From contig NC_019966.1 in assembly GCF_000328565.1 (NCBI RefSeq), forward strand, positions 4,216,001 through 4,280,000: a stretch of DNA of 64,000 nt, given 5' to 3'. Positions 36,763 through 46,574 of the stretch are shown here, in pieces. The position numbers were made by a program, and so were the translations under genes. The DNA is from Mycobacterium sp. JS623 (lineage in GTDB: Bacteria > Actinomycetota > Actinomycetes > Mycobacteriales > Mycobacteriaceae). Under the pieces are notes generated by a model, which did not search any database, was not told where the DNA came from, and saw only the letters and a list, made by a program, of their open reading frames with translations. Each line of letters starts with the position of its first letter. Position 1 is the first letter of the stretch.

Positions 36763-38034
36763 TCACCCCTTTCTGGGCGCGTGGATGATGCGTCCGGACA
36801 AGTCTCGGCCGACTTCGGCGGATATCCGGCGGTGGCTTGTCGAACGCAGAAACGTCGTCATCGCCCACATGCCGAACTTGTCCGACATCATGGCGGCCGG
36901 TTTCAGCACCGACTCGCTTTGAGATATCTGGCGAGACGTCAGCCAAGACACTGCGCTGAGCCTGTGTCGTCTGGTCTTCTCGTACCACCGCAGTGCGCTC
37001 GCGAGATCACCGCCACGGCCGTTGGGTGCCTTGCGGAAATCCGTCAGTGCCTTGCACAACACCATTGTGTCGAGTAGCGCCTGGTTGGTCCCCTGCGCGA
37101 GGATTGGCGGCATCGTGTGCGCCGCATCACCGAGCAACGTGACCGCGCTTCGCCGTGGCAAGCGCGGAATCGGATGCCGAAAATGCGGGAACGGCGATGC
37201 CGCCAGATCCTCATCGGTCAATGTAGCGAGCACGTGATCGACCATGTCCGACCATCCCGTGAAGTTGGACCGGATCATCTCGATCGGACGTTGGGGCCTG
37301 ACGTAGTCGGGCGAGCACCGCAAGTCGAACCACCACTGCAAGTCGGTGCCGCCCGCCGGCCACAAGCCGAGGTTTCCGTGCGCGCCGATGATCTGCACGG
37401 CCACCTCCTTGTCGGCGATGTCGGGCAGGGCAATCAGTCCCTGCCAGCTGCACCAACCGGTCGGCTTTGCGGGTTTGGCCCCGGTGATGTGTCGGATTTG
37501 CGAGTGCAGACCGTCGGCACCGATCAGCAGGTCCGTTTCCGCGACGCTGCCGTCTGCGAACTCGACGCACACCCCGTCTTGGGTGCTGCGGACCCCGACC
37601 GCACGGGCACTGAATCGGACGCGTTCTGCTGGGAAGCCTTCGGCGAGCCGGTCAAGCAGGACGCGACGCGGGACCATCCGAACAGATCCGCCGAGGCGAT
37701 CCGCGAGCGCGTTCAGGTCGATGTTGACCAATCGGTGACCGGTCGATGTCGCGATCCGCACGGTGGACAGCTGCTGACCAGCCCCATCCATGTCGACGCC
37801 CAGCTGTTCCAAAACCGTCGAGCCGTTGGGCCAGATGGTCACCGCACCGCCGCCGGGCCGCATATCCGGTCGCTGTTCGTAGACGGTGGCGTCATGTCCG
37901 TCTCGCAGCAATCCGCGCGCCAGGGAGATGCCGGCGACCCCGGCCCCGACGACGACGATCCGCAGCGCGCGCGGTGTCTGCTTGCGCTCCCCGCGGGTGG
38001 CGTCCGAATGCGGTTCCGGCACAGTTATTTTCAT
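36763..38034 (-). CDS. FAD-dependent monooxygenase (PHBH/TetX class)
   Basis: 423 aa. FAD fold GAGVAG (30-35) after IVVV, DG motif GADGLHSQIR, and GD motif VTLLGDAAHTMPP followed by GTNQALLD. The arrangement is that of class A aromatic hydroxylases and TetX-type enzymes. Its start overlaps the end of the oxidase gene by 4 bp (ATGA). Likely hydroxylates an aromatic or polycyclic intermediate. Confidence 0.9.
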   Translation of the reverse strand: MKITVPEPHSDATRGERKQTPRALRIVVVGAGVAGISLARGLLRDGHDATVYEQRPDMRPGGGAVTIWPNGSTVLEQLGVDMDGAGQQLSTVRIATSTGHRLVNIDLNALADRLGGSVRMVPRRVLLDRLAEGFPAERVRFSARAVGVRSTQDGVCVEFADGSVAETDLLIGADGLHSQIRHITGAKPAKPTGWCSWQGLIALPDIADKEVAVQIIGAHGNLGLWPAGGTDLQWWFDLRCSPDYVRPQRPIEMIRSNFTGWSDMVDHVLATLTDEDLAASPFPHFRHPIPRLPRRSAVTLLGDAAHTMPPILAQGTNQALLDTMVLCKALTDFRKAPNGRGGDLASALRWYEKTRRHRLSAVSWLTSRQISQSESVLKPAAMMSDKFGMWAMTTFLRSTSHRRISAEVGRDLSGRIIHAPRKG

Positions 38035-39371
38035 CCGCAGCCCATCCAGCTGTGGAAGCGGCGGTCCGGATCGTAGGCCGCGCGCACCTTCTCAAGGCGT
38101 GCCATGTTCGGGTCGGCGATGAACTTGGCCGGGCGCCTGCCGAGATTCTCGTCGGCGAGCGCGATGCCGGTCGCCAGGTGCGACATCGCCGCCATGTTGG
38201 ACGATGACCAGTGGCGGTACCGTTCGTCGTCGGCCGGATCGTCCCAGACCGTGTACAGCGCCATGTAGATGTCGTCCTCCAGGCTGAACGCCATGTCAGG
38301 GCGGTGCGGGGACGGGTTCCACCCAGTAAAGATGAAGTGCGACGGGTGCGGTGGCATCGTCTCGATGACGTTGCGGATGCCTGGCAGCAGTTCTTCGGCT
38401 GAAGCCGACGTCCACATGTTGTCGGCGATATACCGGTGGCCCTTAGGGTAATTGGTCATCACCGCCCTGTACCAGCTGGCCAGGTTGGTCGGCGCATACG
38501 GGACGCTGATCGTCGCCTGATCGACGACCGGGCAGGTGCCAAGTAGGGCAAGTGCTTTGGTCGCCTCCTGTTCTGATTCGGCGAACACTGGCGAGGCGAT
38601 GGTGATGGCGGGGTGGTCGACCCCAGCTGCGGGGAAAGAACGCGTGGTGAGAATTTGCAGTTCGACGCGGTTGTCGACCTCGGCACTGATGGAGCGCCCC
38701 CAGGTGAACACCTCGTCGGCGAGCTCGATCGGGTACATGTACAGACAGGTGCCCAAGACGGCCGGGCGCCGGTGAATCCGCAGTGTGAACGAGGTGACAA
38801 CACCGAAGAAGCCGGGGCCCGAACCGCGCGCGGCCCAGTACAGGTCGGGGTGGTTCTGCGCGTCGCAGTAGATCTGCTCGCCGTCGCCAGTGACAACCTC
38901 GAGTCCAAGCACATTTTCACATGCCGGTCCGAGCACCTTGCTGTTCCAGCCGTACCCGCCCTGCAACAGATACCCGCCGAGCCGGATGCCTTCGCAGTGA
39001 CCGGTTGGGAAGAAGAGTCCTTGCGAATCAAGTTCGGCCGCAAAGATGTTGGCGATCTTGCCCGGTCCGACTTGAGCGATCATCCGGTGGGCGTCGACGG
39101 TGCAGTGGTCCAGGCGACTGACGTCGAGCAGCAGCCCGCCGTCGCGTAGATGACTGGCCGCCCAGCTGTGTCCGCCGGAACGCACGCCCACCTTTTGGTC
39201 GTTGGCGCGCGCATATCGGATCGCGGCGACCACGTCGTCGGTATCGTGAGCCTGCACGATCACGTTGGGAAAGCGGTCGGGCACAAGACCGTTCCAGACC
39301 GTCGCCCGACGAGCCGCCTCGTATCCTTCGGCGTCGCGGAAGTAATACTTGTCGACGGAAAGCAAAACCAT
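38031..39371 (-). CDS. BBE-like FAD-linked oxidase, bicovalent FAD
   Basis: 446 aa from ATG at 39371 (MVLLSVDKYY) with AAGGGG 6 bp upstream; the frame is open seven codons more. PCMH/FAD_binding_4 domain with VRSGGHSW (His68) and PTGHCEG (Cys126), the two residues that attach FAD covalently in berberine bridge enzyme-type oxidases, then LGGYLLQGGYGW. C-terminal BBE segment YDPDRRFHSWMG. Such enzymes oxidise alcohols or close rings in natural product pathways (e.g. AknOx-like). Confidence 0.9.
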   Translation of the reverse strand: MVLLSVDKYYFRDAEGYEAARRATVWNGLVPDRFPNVIVQAHDTDDVVAAIRYARANDQKVGVRSGGHSWAASHLRDGGLLLDVSRLDHCTVDAHRMIAQVGPGKIANIFAAELDSQGLFFPTGHCEGIRLGGYLLQGGYGWNSKVLGPACENVLGLEVVTGDGEQIYCDAQNHPDLYWAARGSGPGFFGVVTSFTLRIHRRPAVLGTCLYMYPIELADEVFTWGRSISAEVDNRVELQILTTRSFPAAGVDHPAITIASPVFAESEQEATKALALLGTCPVVDQATISVPYAPTNLASWYRAVMTNYPKGHRYIADNMWTSASAEELLPGIRNVIETMPPHPSHFIFTGWNPSPHRPDMAFSLEDDIYMALYTVWDDPADDERYRHWSSSNMAAMSHLATGIALADENLGRRPAKFIADPNMARLEKVRAAYDPDRRFHSWMGCG

Positions 39372-39595
39372 CGCGTCCCCTTGATTTCGCACAGCGGCGC
39401 CAGCGCCGTTCGGATGATCACGGCACCACTCAATGCGTGCCTTGGCCGCAACCTGCGACTACTAAGGACACGACGTGCGAGCACATCCTGTTCATCGGCA
39501 GTGCTCGACGTCACAGAGTCCCCGGCTAAAGCTGATGGCGCGTCGCTCGAAACTCGGTCAAATCACGGTGATTCGGCCTGCCGCCCGGCTGGAAG

Positions 39596-40774
39596 TCAGC
39601 TGTGGTATGTAACCTGCTGTGACGCGCGAGCCGTCGCAAGATGGGCGGCGATCTCACGGGCCAGGGGCGTGGCGGCGAGGCGGATGGCGCGCAGCGGGCC
39701 GTTGGGCGGGATGCCGTAGCCGATCGCAAACATTCCGTCGCCGAGGTGGGCGGCGAATCCGCCGTGTGGCTTTCCGCGTTCGTCAAGGGCGCCGAGGTGG
39801 CCCAGCAAACCCTTGAGATCCGTGCTGAAACCGGTGGCAGCGATGATTACACCCGGCGATACGGTGCTGCCGTCGGCGAGGTTCACACTGTCGGCTTCGA
39901 CCGCCTCCACCGCGGGAACGACCTCGACGCGACCGGCTCGAACCGCGGCGATGAGCTCATCGGCCAGGGTGGGAATGCGGCCGGTCTGTTCGACTGTCGC
40001 CTTCAGCCCGAGCGGCGGCCGGTTGAAGCCGTAGGCCGACAGGTCACCCCACATCACGCGCTCCAAGAGCCCGATGATCGGATCGACGGCGCTCGCGGGC
40101 GCCCAGGCGAAGAGCTCAAGGAAGATGTCGGAGGGAAACCCTGCGATAGCGCGGCGCACCAGATGTGGCGGTGTGCGCACGGCAAGCCAGATCCGGCGCG
40201 CACCGTTGTTGGCGAGCTGCACGGCGATGTCGGCGGCCGAATTGCCGGCGCCGACCACGAGGACGTCGCGGTCGCGAAACGGGTATGCGTTTCTGAAGTC
40301 GTCGGAATGGAGGAGCTCTCCGGTGAACTGATATAGGCCCGGCCATGCGGGGGTGGTGGGGGTGCGGTAGTTGCCGGTGGCCAGGATGACTGCCCGCGTT
40401 CGGATCTCGCCCGAAGAGGTCGCGAGTCGCCAGCCGCTTTGGGTGCGGTCGACACCGATGACCTCACAGCCCAGCTCAAGCGAGATGTTCTGCCGCCGCA
40501 CGTAGTCGTCGAAGTAGCGAACCATGTCGTCGCGGGTTGGCCAACGTCCGGCGGTCCACGGAATCCGCTGCCCGGGAAGATGTGACAAGCTCCCGGTGGT
40601 GTTCAGGCGGAAGTTGTCGTAACGGGTACGCCACGACATGGCAGGTGCGGCTGCACGGTCGATCACGAGCGTCTCGATACCGTGCCGATGCTCGAGCTCA
40701 CGTGCAACAGCGAGACCCGCTGGACCCGCGCCGATGACAGCAGCGTCGAGCATGTCATGGACCTGCGTCGTCAT
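39596..40774 (-). CDS. Flavin-containing monooxygenase (YUC/CzcO-like)
   Basis: 392 aa from ATG at 40774 (MTTQVHDMLD). FAD site GAGPAG (15-20), WRTRYDNFRLNT and LPGQRIPW as in CzcO/YUC-like enzymes, NADPH site VVGAGNSAAD in the middle and ATGFSTDL near the end. It starts 20 bp inside the end of the hydrolase gene. May perform Baeyer-Villiger or N-oxidation type chemistry; the canonical FxGxxxHxxxY/F motif is not clear (FTGELLHSDDF is the nearest). Confidence 0.85.
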   Translation of the reverse strand: MTTQVHDMLDAAVIGAGPAGLAVARELEHRHGIETLVIDRAAAPAMSWRTRYDNFRLNTTGSLSHLPGQRIPWTAGRWPTRDDMVRYFDDYVRRQNISLELGCEVIGVDRTQSGWRLATSSGEIRTRAVILATGNYRTPTTPAWPGLYQFTGELLHSDDFRNAYPFRDRDVLVVGAGNSAADIAVQLANNGARRIWLAVRTPPHLVRRAIAGFPSDIFLELFAWAPASAVDPIIGLLERVMWGDLSAYGFNRPPLGLKATVEQTGRIPTLADELIAAVRAGRVEVVPAVEAVEADSVNLADGSTVSPGVIIAATGFSTDLKGLLGHLGALDERGKPHGGFAAHLGDGMFAIGYGIPPNGPLRAIRLAATPLAREIAAHLATARASQQVTYHS

Positions 40775-41549
40775 AGGAATCTTTCTGTTCCAGGTGCCCA
40801 AGTAGGGTGAGCGCAGTGCGCACACCGTCGCGCAACCGCGCGGTCTGGCGAAGCGGTGCGTCATGGTCGGCCGCGACGTCGACATGCGGGCAGCTCAAGT
40901 ATCTCGCGAGCGCCCGCTGCAGCCCAGGCGGCATCCGCCGGTCAGCGGTCAACACGATGACGGCGCAGGGTATTGGTGGCGCCGAGGTGTTGCGCACGTC
41001 GAATTGCGCCAATTGCCTTGCCGCGTGCCACAGTTGTCCCGGCCGGACGGCGGCGGCTCGCGCGGCAGTCACGATTTCATGGCCGCGTGCGCCCGCGGCG
41101 TGTGCGAGTGGTTCGCGGCGACCAACCGCTGCACAGAGTGCGCCCACGGCAGCGGCCGCGGTTAGCCCAGTCCTGAGGTAACGGTCGTTCCAGCACGCCC
41201 CTGCACCGGCGAGCACCAGACCGGCGAAGCTGCCCGAGTCGCGCTGTGCGGTGTACAAGGCCGTGGCCGCCCCGAGGGAAAGGCCGACCAGAACCGGTTT
41301 CTCGGGCCCGATCAGCTCGGCGGCGGCGTGCACCGTCGCCCTGGCGCTCTCCCACGTAAACGAGGTCCCGCAGGCGGAGCCATGCCCAGGCAGGTCTGGT
41401 GTGGCGACTCGATAGCCATCTCCCCGAAGGGATTCCGCTAGCGGTACCCATGACATTGCGCCCGTCGAGCCCAACGGATGCAGCAGCACCAGCGGTGCAG
41501 CCGAGGGCAGCGCACCTGCAATCGATTTTGACAGACTCACTCCCCGCAC
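40755..41549 (-). CDS. Alpha/beta hydrolase
   Basis: 264 aa. Oxyanion HPLG after VLL (residues 21-27), nucleophile elbow GLSLG with Ser91, acid probably in VLTADRRMPPG (Asp near 200) and His in ADHDAP. Simple hydrolase fold with a short helical cap; no lid features. First enzyme gene of the cluster; could release or activate a thioester or ester intermediate. Substrate unknown. Confidence 0.85.
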   Translation of the reverse strand: MRGVSLSKSIAGALPSAAPLVLLHPLGSTGAMSWVPLAESLRGDGYRVATPDLPGHGSACGTSFTWESARATVHAAAELIGPEKPVLVGLSLGAATALYTAQRDSGSFAGLVLAGAGACWNDRYLRTGLTAAAAVGALCAAVGRREPLAHAAGARGHEIVTAARAAAVRPGQLWHAARQLAQFDVRNTSAPPIPCAVIVLTADRRMPPGLQRALARYLSCPHVDVAADHDAPLRQTARLRDGVRTALTLLGHLEQKDSYDDAGP

Positions 41550-41662
41550 CTATTGCTCAAACAAAGCGGTATGACTGCGTCGTCACCGATCTCCCCCACT
41601 AACACGAGGTGGAACCGCGCGTGGTTCAACTGGTCAACGCGGGATCACCCCCGCGGGTGAAT

Positions 41663-42508
41663 TCACGCACCCGACCGACGTAGGGACTGCATTTCGCGCA
41701 GGCGTAGCTGCGCAGCCGTATCGGTGGCCGGGATGGGGGTGAATATCACCACCTGCAAACGCTGATCGCCCGACGGCGCCAGGTTGTGTTGCTCCACGTG
41801 AAGGTCGCCGACCTTCGGGTGCCGGAACAGGCGCTCACGAGAGGGCAGGGCTTCGATGCGGTGGCCTTCCCACGCGGTCCGAAATGCTTCGCTCGTCTGG
41901 AGAAGCCGACTGACGAGGTCGGCGAACGGCGGCTCGCCAAGCCGGGTGCCGGCCTCAGCCCGAAACGACGCGACGTTGTACATGCCGGTGGATTCCCAGT
42001 CCGGCATCAGCGCGCGCAGGTAGGGGTCGGTGAAAAGCAGCCATAGGAAGTTGCGGTCCGCCGCGGCGACTGTTGCCACGTTCGGGTACAGGGCGGCGTA
42101 TGCGGCATTCCATGCCAATATGTGCCAGTCGGGGGCGATCGCTAAGGCCGGGCAGTCCGCGAGCGCATCGAGCAGCCGCTGCACGTGAGCGGGGGCGGAG
42201 CTGGGACTCGGGTTTTCGGCGGGAGGTGGCGCGCTGTACCCGGACAACGCCAATAGGTGGATGTGTTCGGCGTGGGACAACCGCAGGGTCCGTGCGAGCG
42301 AATCGACGACTTGCCGCGACGGGGTCACGTCGCGCCCCTGTTCGAGCCACGTGTACCAGGTGACACTGACACCCGCCAGGTAGGCCACTTCCTCACGACG
42401 CAGCCCGGACCTCATTCGGCCGGCGATTGGGGGCAGCCCGAAGTCGGCGCGTACGAGCTGATTTCGGCGGCTTCTAAGGAATTGGCCCATGGCAGTGCTG
42501 TGCTTCAT
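41663..42508 (-). CDS. XRE-family regulator with MmyB-like ligand domain
   Basis: 281 aa. HTH at about residues 30-75 (GLRREEVAYLAGVSVTWYTWLEQGRD), then a PAS-like MmyB ligand-binding domain (DWHILAWNAAYAALYP, FLWLLFTDPYLR, VASFRAEAG, HPKVGDLHVEQHNL). These regulators often sit beside oxidoreductases and bind fatty-acid-like ligands. It lies 113 bp upstream of, and in line with, the tailoring cluster and may control it. Start could also be the ATG at 42490. Confidence 0.88.
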   Translation of the reverse strand: MKHSTAMGQFLRSRRNQLVRADFGLPPIAGRMRSGLRREEVAYLAGVSVTWYTWLEQGRDVTPSRQVVDSLARTLRLSHAEHIHLLALSGYSAPPPAENPSPSSAPAHVQRLLDALADCPALAIAPDWHILAWNAAYAALYPNVATVAAADRNFLWLLFTDPYLRALMPDWESTGMYNVASFRAEAGTRLGEPPFADLVSRLLQTSEAFRTAWEGHRIEALPSRERLFRHPKVGDLHVEQHNLAPSGDQRLQVVIFTPIPATDTAAQLRLREMQSLRRSGA

Positions 42509-43045
42509 TGTGGCGCTTCAGCGGTTTCCGTCGGACGCTGGTGTGACCTGCCATGCCGGGCTCGTCGATGCGGCGAACTCGGGCGAACTCAGTGTCATGT
42601 GTCCTCGCTCCGAGCTCATATCTGTTTGAACCCAACTGCTGGTGTCCCGTCGCTACCTCCACATTTGCTTGTCTGCCAGAACTTTTCGCCCTGGCTGGCA
42701 CCCAACATTGCATCCCCGCTAGCTGGCATCGGTGCCTGACTCTCGGAGCTATCTGGGGCTCTTTGGCCTGATCGACGGCATACCGGAGTGCGCGGGATGC
42801 GCCGACACACAGGCTAGTAGCGCCACTACTAGCGTGGTCGCTACCTGCACTTGGCTGCTCGCGAATGCCATCGTGGTGTTAGGAATCGTCACCTTCCGGG
42901 CTGCCTAGCGTATTACTGCGCGGCCTCCGCCGCAGAAGGTGTAGTCGATGACCGCGGCCGACCCCGTCTGGCCGAACGCTGAACTGTCGCAGCCGTTTAG
43001 CTGACCGGACGTCGTACCAACGCATCGGAATGAGTGGAGGACATG
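42509..43045. other. Intergenic, 537 bp, with one strong dyad
   Basis: No gene supported. The inverted repeat at 42813-42833 is the only structure I see. Confidence 0.5.
42813..42833. promoter_or_regulatory. Perfect 8-bp inverted repeat GCTAGTAG-N5-CTACTAGC
   Basis: Arms 42813-42820 and 42826-42833, loop CGCCA. It lies 213 bp upstream of the sigma factor start and 305 bp from the XRE gene start; an operator for either is possible. Confidence 0.4.
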
Positions 43046-43708
43046 ATGGCGAGCACGGAAACAGAGATTACTGCAGCCGATTTCGCCGGCTGCAGCAATC
43101 TCACGGTGAGATCTGAGCGCAAGCTCCGGCACGACCGCGCAGCGGCGAAGACCGAGAAGGATCGCGAGGCCGCCACCGTCAAGGGACTCTACGACGGGCA
43201 CGCCGCCGCTTTGTGGTGTTACGCCTGTCGGTTGACCGGTGACCCGGCCCGCGCTCAGGATGTCGTGCAGGAGACGCTGCTGCGCGCATGGCAGCACCCG
43301 GAGGTTGCCAACGACACCGAGCGGTCGGCACGTTCGTGGCTATTCACCGTCGCCCGAAACATGATCATCGACGAAAGTCGCAGTCTACGGTCCCGTCGCG
43401 AGGTGAGTGCGCTGAACAGCTCGGGTACACCTGAGCGCACCTGCCCAGACAATGTGAATGCAACGCTGGACCGAGTGCTGGTCGGTGAAGCGCTGGCGCG
43501 GCTGACGCCGGATCACCGCACCGTGGTTAGACGCGCGTACCTTCAGGGTTGGACGACGGCCCAGATCGCCGCGGACCTCCGGATTGCCGATGGAACTGTG
43601 AAGTCGAGGCTGCACTACGCACTACGAGCACTGCGGCTCGTACTACGCGAAATGGGTTACACCTCATACCTTTCGGACACCGGGAAAACCTCTTGGCTAA
43701 CGGAGTAG
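43046..43708 (+). CDS. ECF sigma factor (SigL-like)
   Basis: 220 aa from ATG at 43046, 5 bp after GGAGG; GTG/ATG alternatives lie at 43034 and 43043. Region 2: LYDGHAAALWCYACRLTG, AQDVVQETLLRAWQHPE, RSWLFTVARNMIIDE; region 4: RLTPDHRTVVRRAYLQGWTTAQIAADL. Very like M. tuberculosis SigL in these blocks. SigL is normally followed by its anti-sigma gene rslA; here only 170 bp of non-coding DNA and an opposite-strand kinase follow, so it is an orphan. The N-terminal 35 residues are an extra extension. Confidence 0.88.
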   Translation: MASTETEITAADFAGCSNLTVRSERKLRHDRAAAKTEKDREAATVKGLYDGHAAALWCYACRLTGDPARAQDVVQETLLRAWQHPEVANDTERSARSWLFTVARNMIIDESRSLRSRREVSALNSSGTPERTCPDNVNATLDRVLVGEALARLTPDHRTVVRRAYLQGWTTAQIAADLRIADGTVKSRLHYALRALRLVLREMGYTSYLSDTGKTSWLTE

Positions 43709-43876
43709 CGGTCGTCACCAACGCGGTACGGTCGACGGCCGTTCACTTCATCGATGGCGATGCGGAGACGCGGACTACCCCGGCTATAGCTGGGCGCACG
43801 GTTGATCGTGAGTCGTGTTCCCGGCCAACGTGGTTGGCGTGGGGTTGAGTGTTGTTTGGGTAGCGGAGCGGGGTGC

Positions 43877-45154
43877 TTAGCCGGACCAGCCCGGGGGTGT
43901 GGGGGGTTGGGTGAGTGGGAGTTCAGCGTCGATGGTGGTGCCGGCGCCGGGGGGGCTGTGCAGCCACAGCCGCCCGCCCAGGGCTTGTATCCGGTCGTTG
44001 AGCCCGACCAACCCGGAGCCACCGTGGGGGTCCGCGCCGCCGCGGCCGTCATCGACCACCACCACCCGCAGCACCGCATCACCGGATTCCCCAGTGTCGG
44101 TGTCGATGTGGAGGTGGACCTCGATGGTGTCGGCGTGGGCGTGTTTGGCGGTGTTGGTCAGCGCCTCGGCCACCAAATAGTAGGCCGCGATCTGGACGGG
44201 TTGGGGCAGCGTAGCCGTCAGCGCGATGTCCAGGTCCACCGGCACCGGGCAGCGGCGCGCCAACTGCGCCAGCGCGGCGGGCAGTCCGCCCTTGGCCAGA
44301 ATCGCCGGCGGGATGCCGCGCGAGATCTCCTGCAACTCCACCGACACCTCGGCCAATCCCGACACGATGCGCGACAGTTGATCTTTGAGCTCGCCCAGTT
44401 CGGCCGGCGCGCAGGCTTCGGCGGCCAGCGCGGACAGCGTCAGGGTGACCAGATGCTGCTGGACCCCGTCATGCACATCGCGTTCGATGCGCCGGCGCTC
44501 ACGATCGGCGGCCCGATGCAACCGTTGGGAGGCCTCGGCCAGCAGCTGTCGTTTCTCCTCGTCGCGATACCCCGCCACCACCGCAGCGGCGGCCAGCTCA
44601 GCGAAACGGGTGATGCGCACCTCGGTGTCGGCGGACATGGCACCACACGTGGAACCGACGGCCGCGAGTCCCCGCACCCGGCCATCGACGACGATTGGCA
44701 CCCCGACAGCCGCGCGCACGCCCACCGCACGCACTTGCGCCGCCAGGGCCCCGGCGACGTCCTCGTAGCTGTCCATCCGCGCCGGACGACCAGTGCGCAG
44801 CACCATTGACGCCAAAGTGTTGCCTTCCATCGGAGTTCGGGTGCCCACTGGCCATTGAGCTACCGCCTCAGGATCCGCAGCGGCGGCCACGACCGTCATG
44901 TCGCCGTCTGCCTCGAAGCGCCACAATCCAGCGGTCTCGGCGGGCACGCATCGTCGCATCTCCTCGGCCACCGCGCCAAACACGCCCGCAGGTTCTACAC
45001 CCTGCGCGACCAACACGGCGAGGCGACGCAATGCCGCCTGTTCGGCGATGAGCCGGCGATACTCGGCGCACAGATGACCACTGAAGATGCACTCATCGGA
45101 ACGCCCTTCAGCTCGCTGTTCGACAATGGGGAGTTCATCAACGCGGTCGCTCAT
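43877..45154 (-). CDS. GAF-domain sensor histidine kinase (HisKA_3)
   Basis: 425 aa, no TM helix, cytosolic. GAF domain about 53-195, HisKA_3 with His228 in ERDVHDGVQQHL, HATPase_c with N box EALTNTAKHA and G boxes DDGRGGADPHGGSGLVGL. Same class as DevS/NarL-type kinases, which pair with LuxR-type regulators. No response regulator is adjacent; the orphan LuxR-type regulator at 58243 is one candidate. GGAG 8 bp upstream of the ATG. Confidence 0.9.
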   Translation of the reverse strand: MSDRVDELPIVEQRAEGRSDECIFSGHLCAEYRRLIAEQAALRRLAVLVAQGVEPAGVFGAVAEEMRRCVPAETAGLWRFEADGDMTVVAAAADPEAVAQWPVGTRTPMEGNTLASMVLRTGRPARMDSYEDVAGALAAQVRAVGVRAAVGVPIVVDGRVRGLAAVGSTCGAMSADTEVRITRFAELAAAAVVAGYRDEEKRQLLAEASQRLHRAADRERRRIERDVHDGVQQHLVTLTLSALAAEACAPAELGELKDQLSRIVSGLAEVSVELQEISRGIPPAILAKGGLPAALAQLARRCPVPVDLDIALTATLPQPVQIAAYYLVAEALTNTAKHAHADTIEVHLHIDTDTGESGDAVLRVVVVDDGRGGADPHGGSGLVGLNDRIQALGGRLWLHSPPGAGTTIDAELPLTQPPTPPGWSG

Positions 45155-45329
45155 GGATCACTCCGGCCCTTAGTGTTGGGTCGCCCGCAACGAGCCATCG
45201 CTTCCTGCAACGCGATATCTCCGCGGTACGAAGGGACGCCGAAGACCGCTACAGCCCGCGATCTCCAGCTGTCGTCTGACTAATCGAGTTACTCGCCAAG
45301 CGCATCGTCGTGTGACCGGCGCGCGTTGA

Positions 45330-46574
45330 TCACGCAGGACGGCGTTTCTTCGCTACCTCTTCTGCCTGCCCCGGTATGACGCCTTCCGCGCGCAAGCCGT
45401 CAATCTCCTTTGCGCCGAACCCGATTTCGGTCAACACCTCTTCGTTGTGTTCACCGATTTCATTAGCGCGCCTGGCCGCGATCTTGGTGACGCCATGGAC
45501 TTGTATCGGACTGCTGACTGTCAATTTCAGATTATCTCCGGCGCCATCGAGTGGAACGATGATGTCATTCAACCGCAGTTGCGGATCGGCGATGGCTTCC
45601 TGCGGATCCCGTACGGCGCCAAACGTGACGTGGACACCGCTGAAGACTTCGTGCCAATGCGGCATCGGTTGCGAACCGAAGATCTCATCGAGAATGCCGG
45701 TCAGCTGTGGCATGTTCTCTGCCAGCTTAGCCGGCTCGGAGAACCGCGGATCGGTGAGGAGATCCTCACGGCCAATTGCTTTGGCCACCGCGGGCAGCTT
45801 GTCCGGCGTGATGATCAGAACGAACCAGGCGCCGTCAGACGCGCGGTACACGTTCAAAGCCGCGTTGGCCGGGTGGCTTCGGTCGTGCAGCCCATAGAAC
45901 TTCGCTTCGTTCAGTGCGGCCTGGATGAAAACGCTTGCCGACCAGACACCTTGGGCGAGCAGCGACGTCGTGACGTAGGACCCTTTGCCGGTGCGCTCAC
46001 GACGATAAAGCGCTGTGACAATCGCGGCAAACAGCCCCATCGCGGTCGCATTGTCACCGCTACCAGCTGCCGGCCACGTCGGCGGGTTGCCAGCGTCGCG
46101 CGTCATGGACAACAACCCGCTACGCGCCCAGTAGGCCGTGATGTCGAACCCTGGAAGGTCAGCGTCGGGGCCGTGTTCGCCATAGCCCGTCAGATCGGCA
46201 TAGATCAGACTCGGATTCCACTGCGCGACATCGTCGTATTCGAGTTTCAACCGCTTGCGCGCGGGATGCGGCGTGTTGACAATGAAAACGTCGGCCCACT
46301 TGACCAGCCGCTCCAGAACCAGCTGTGCGCCGGGAGATTTCAAATCAAGCGCGATGCCGCGCTTGTTGCGATTGGCCATGTGGTAGGTATACGGGTCGTT
46401 CGACTGCGGCTGGGGCGGCAGCTTATGCCCAATTCTCCACATGTCGCCAGACGGCGGCTCCACTTTGACCACGTCGGCACCAAAGTCGGACAAGATCACG
46501 GCGGCGGCGGGACCCGCGATGAAGCTCGCGAAATCGACGACCTTCAAACCGGAGAAGATGTTGTCATTTGGCAT
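45330..46574 (-). CDS. Class III CoA-transferase (CaiB/BaiF family)
   Basis: 414 aa from ATG at 46574 with GAAGGAAAG upstream. Moves CoA between carboxylic acids through an aspartyl-CoA thioester; Asp144 in GFDITAYWARSG is the nucleophile. Other blocks: LKVVDFASFIAGPAAAVILSD, DVVKVEPPSGD, NRNKRGIALDLKS, ADLTGYGEHGP. Mycobacteria use these for sterol, fatty and branched acids; substrate not evident. Stands alone. Confidence 0.92.
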   Translation of the reverse strand: MPNDNIFSGLKVVDFASFIAGPAAAVILSDFGADVVKVEPPSGDMWRIGHKLPPQPQSNDPYTYHMANRNKRGIALDLKSPGAQLVLERLVKWADVFIVNTPHPARKRLKLEYDDVAQWNPSLIYADLTGYGEHGPDADLPGFDITAYWARSGLLSMTRDAGNPPTWPAAGSGDNATAMGLFAAIVTALYRRERTGKGSYVTTSLLAQGVWSASVFIQAALNEAKFYGLHDRSHPANAALNVYRASDGAWFVLIITPDKLPAVAKAIGREDLLTDPRFSEPAKLAENMPQLTGILDEIFGSQPMPHWHEVFSGVHVTFGAVRDPQEAIADPQLRLNDIIVPLDGAGDNLKLTVSSPIQVHGVTKIAARRANEIGEHNEEVLTEIGFGAKEIDGLRAEGVIPGQAEEVAKKRRPA

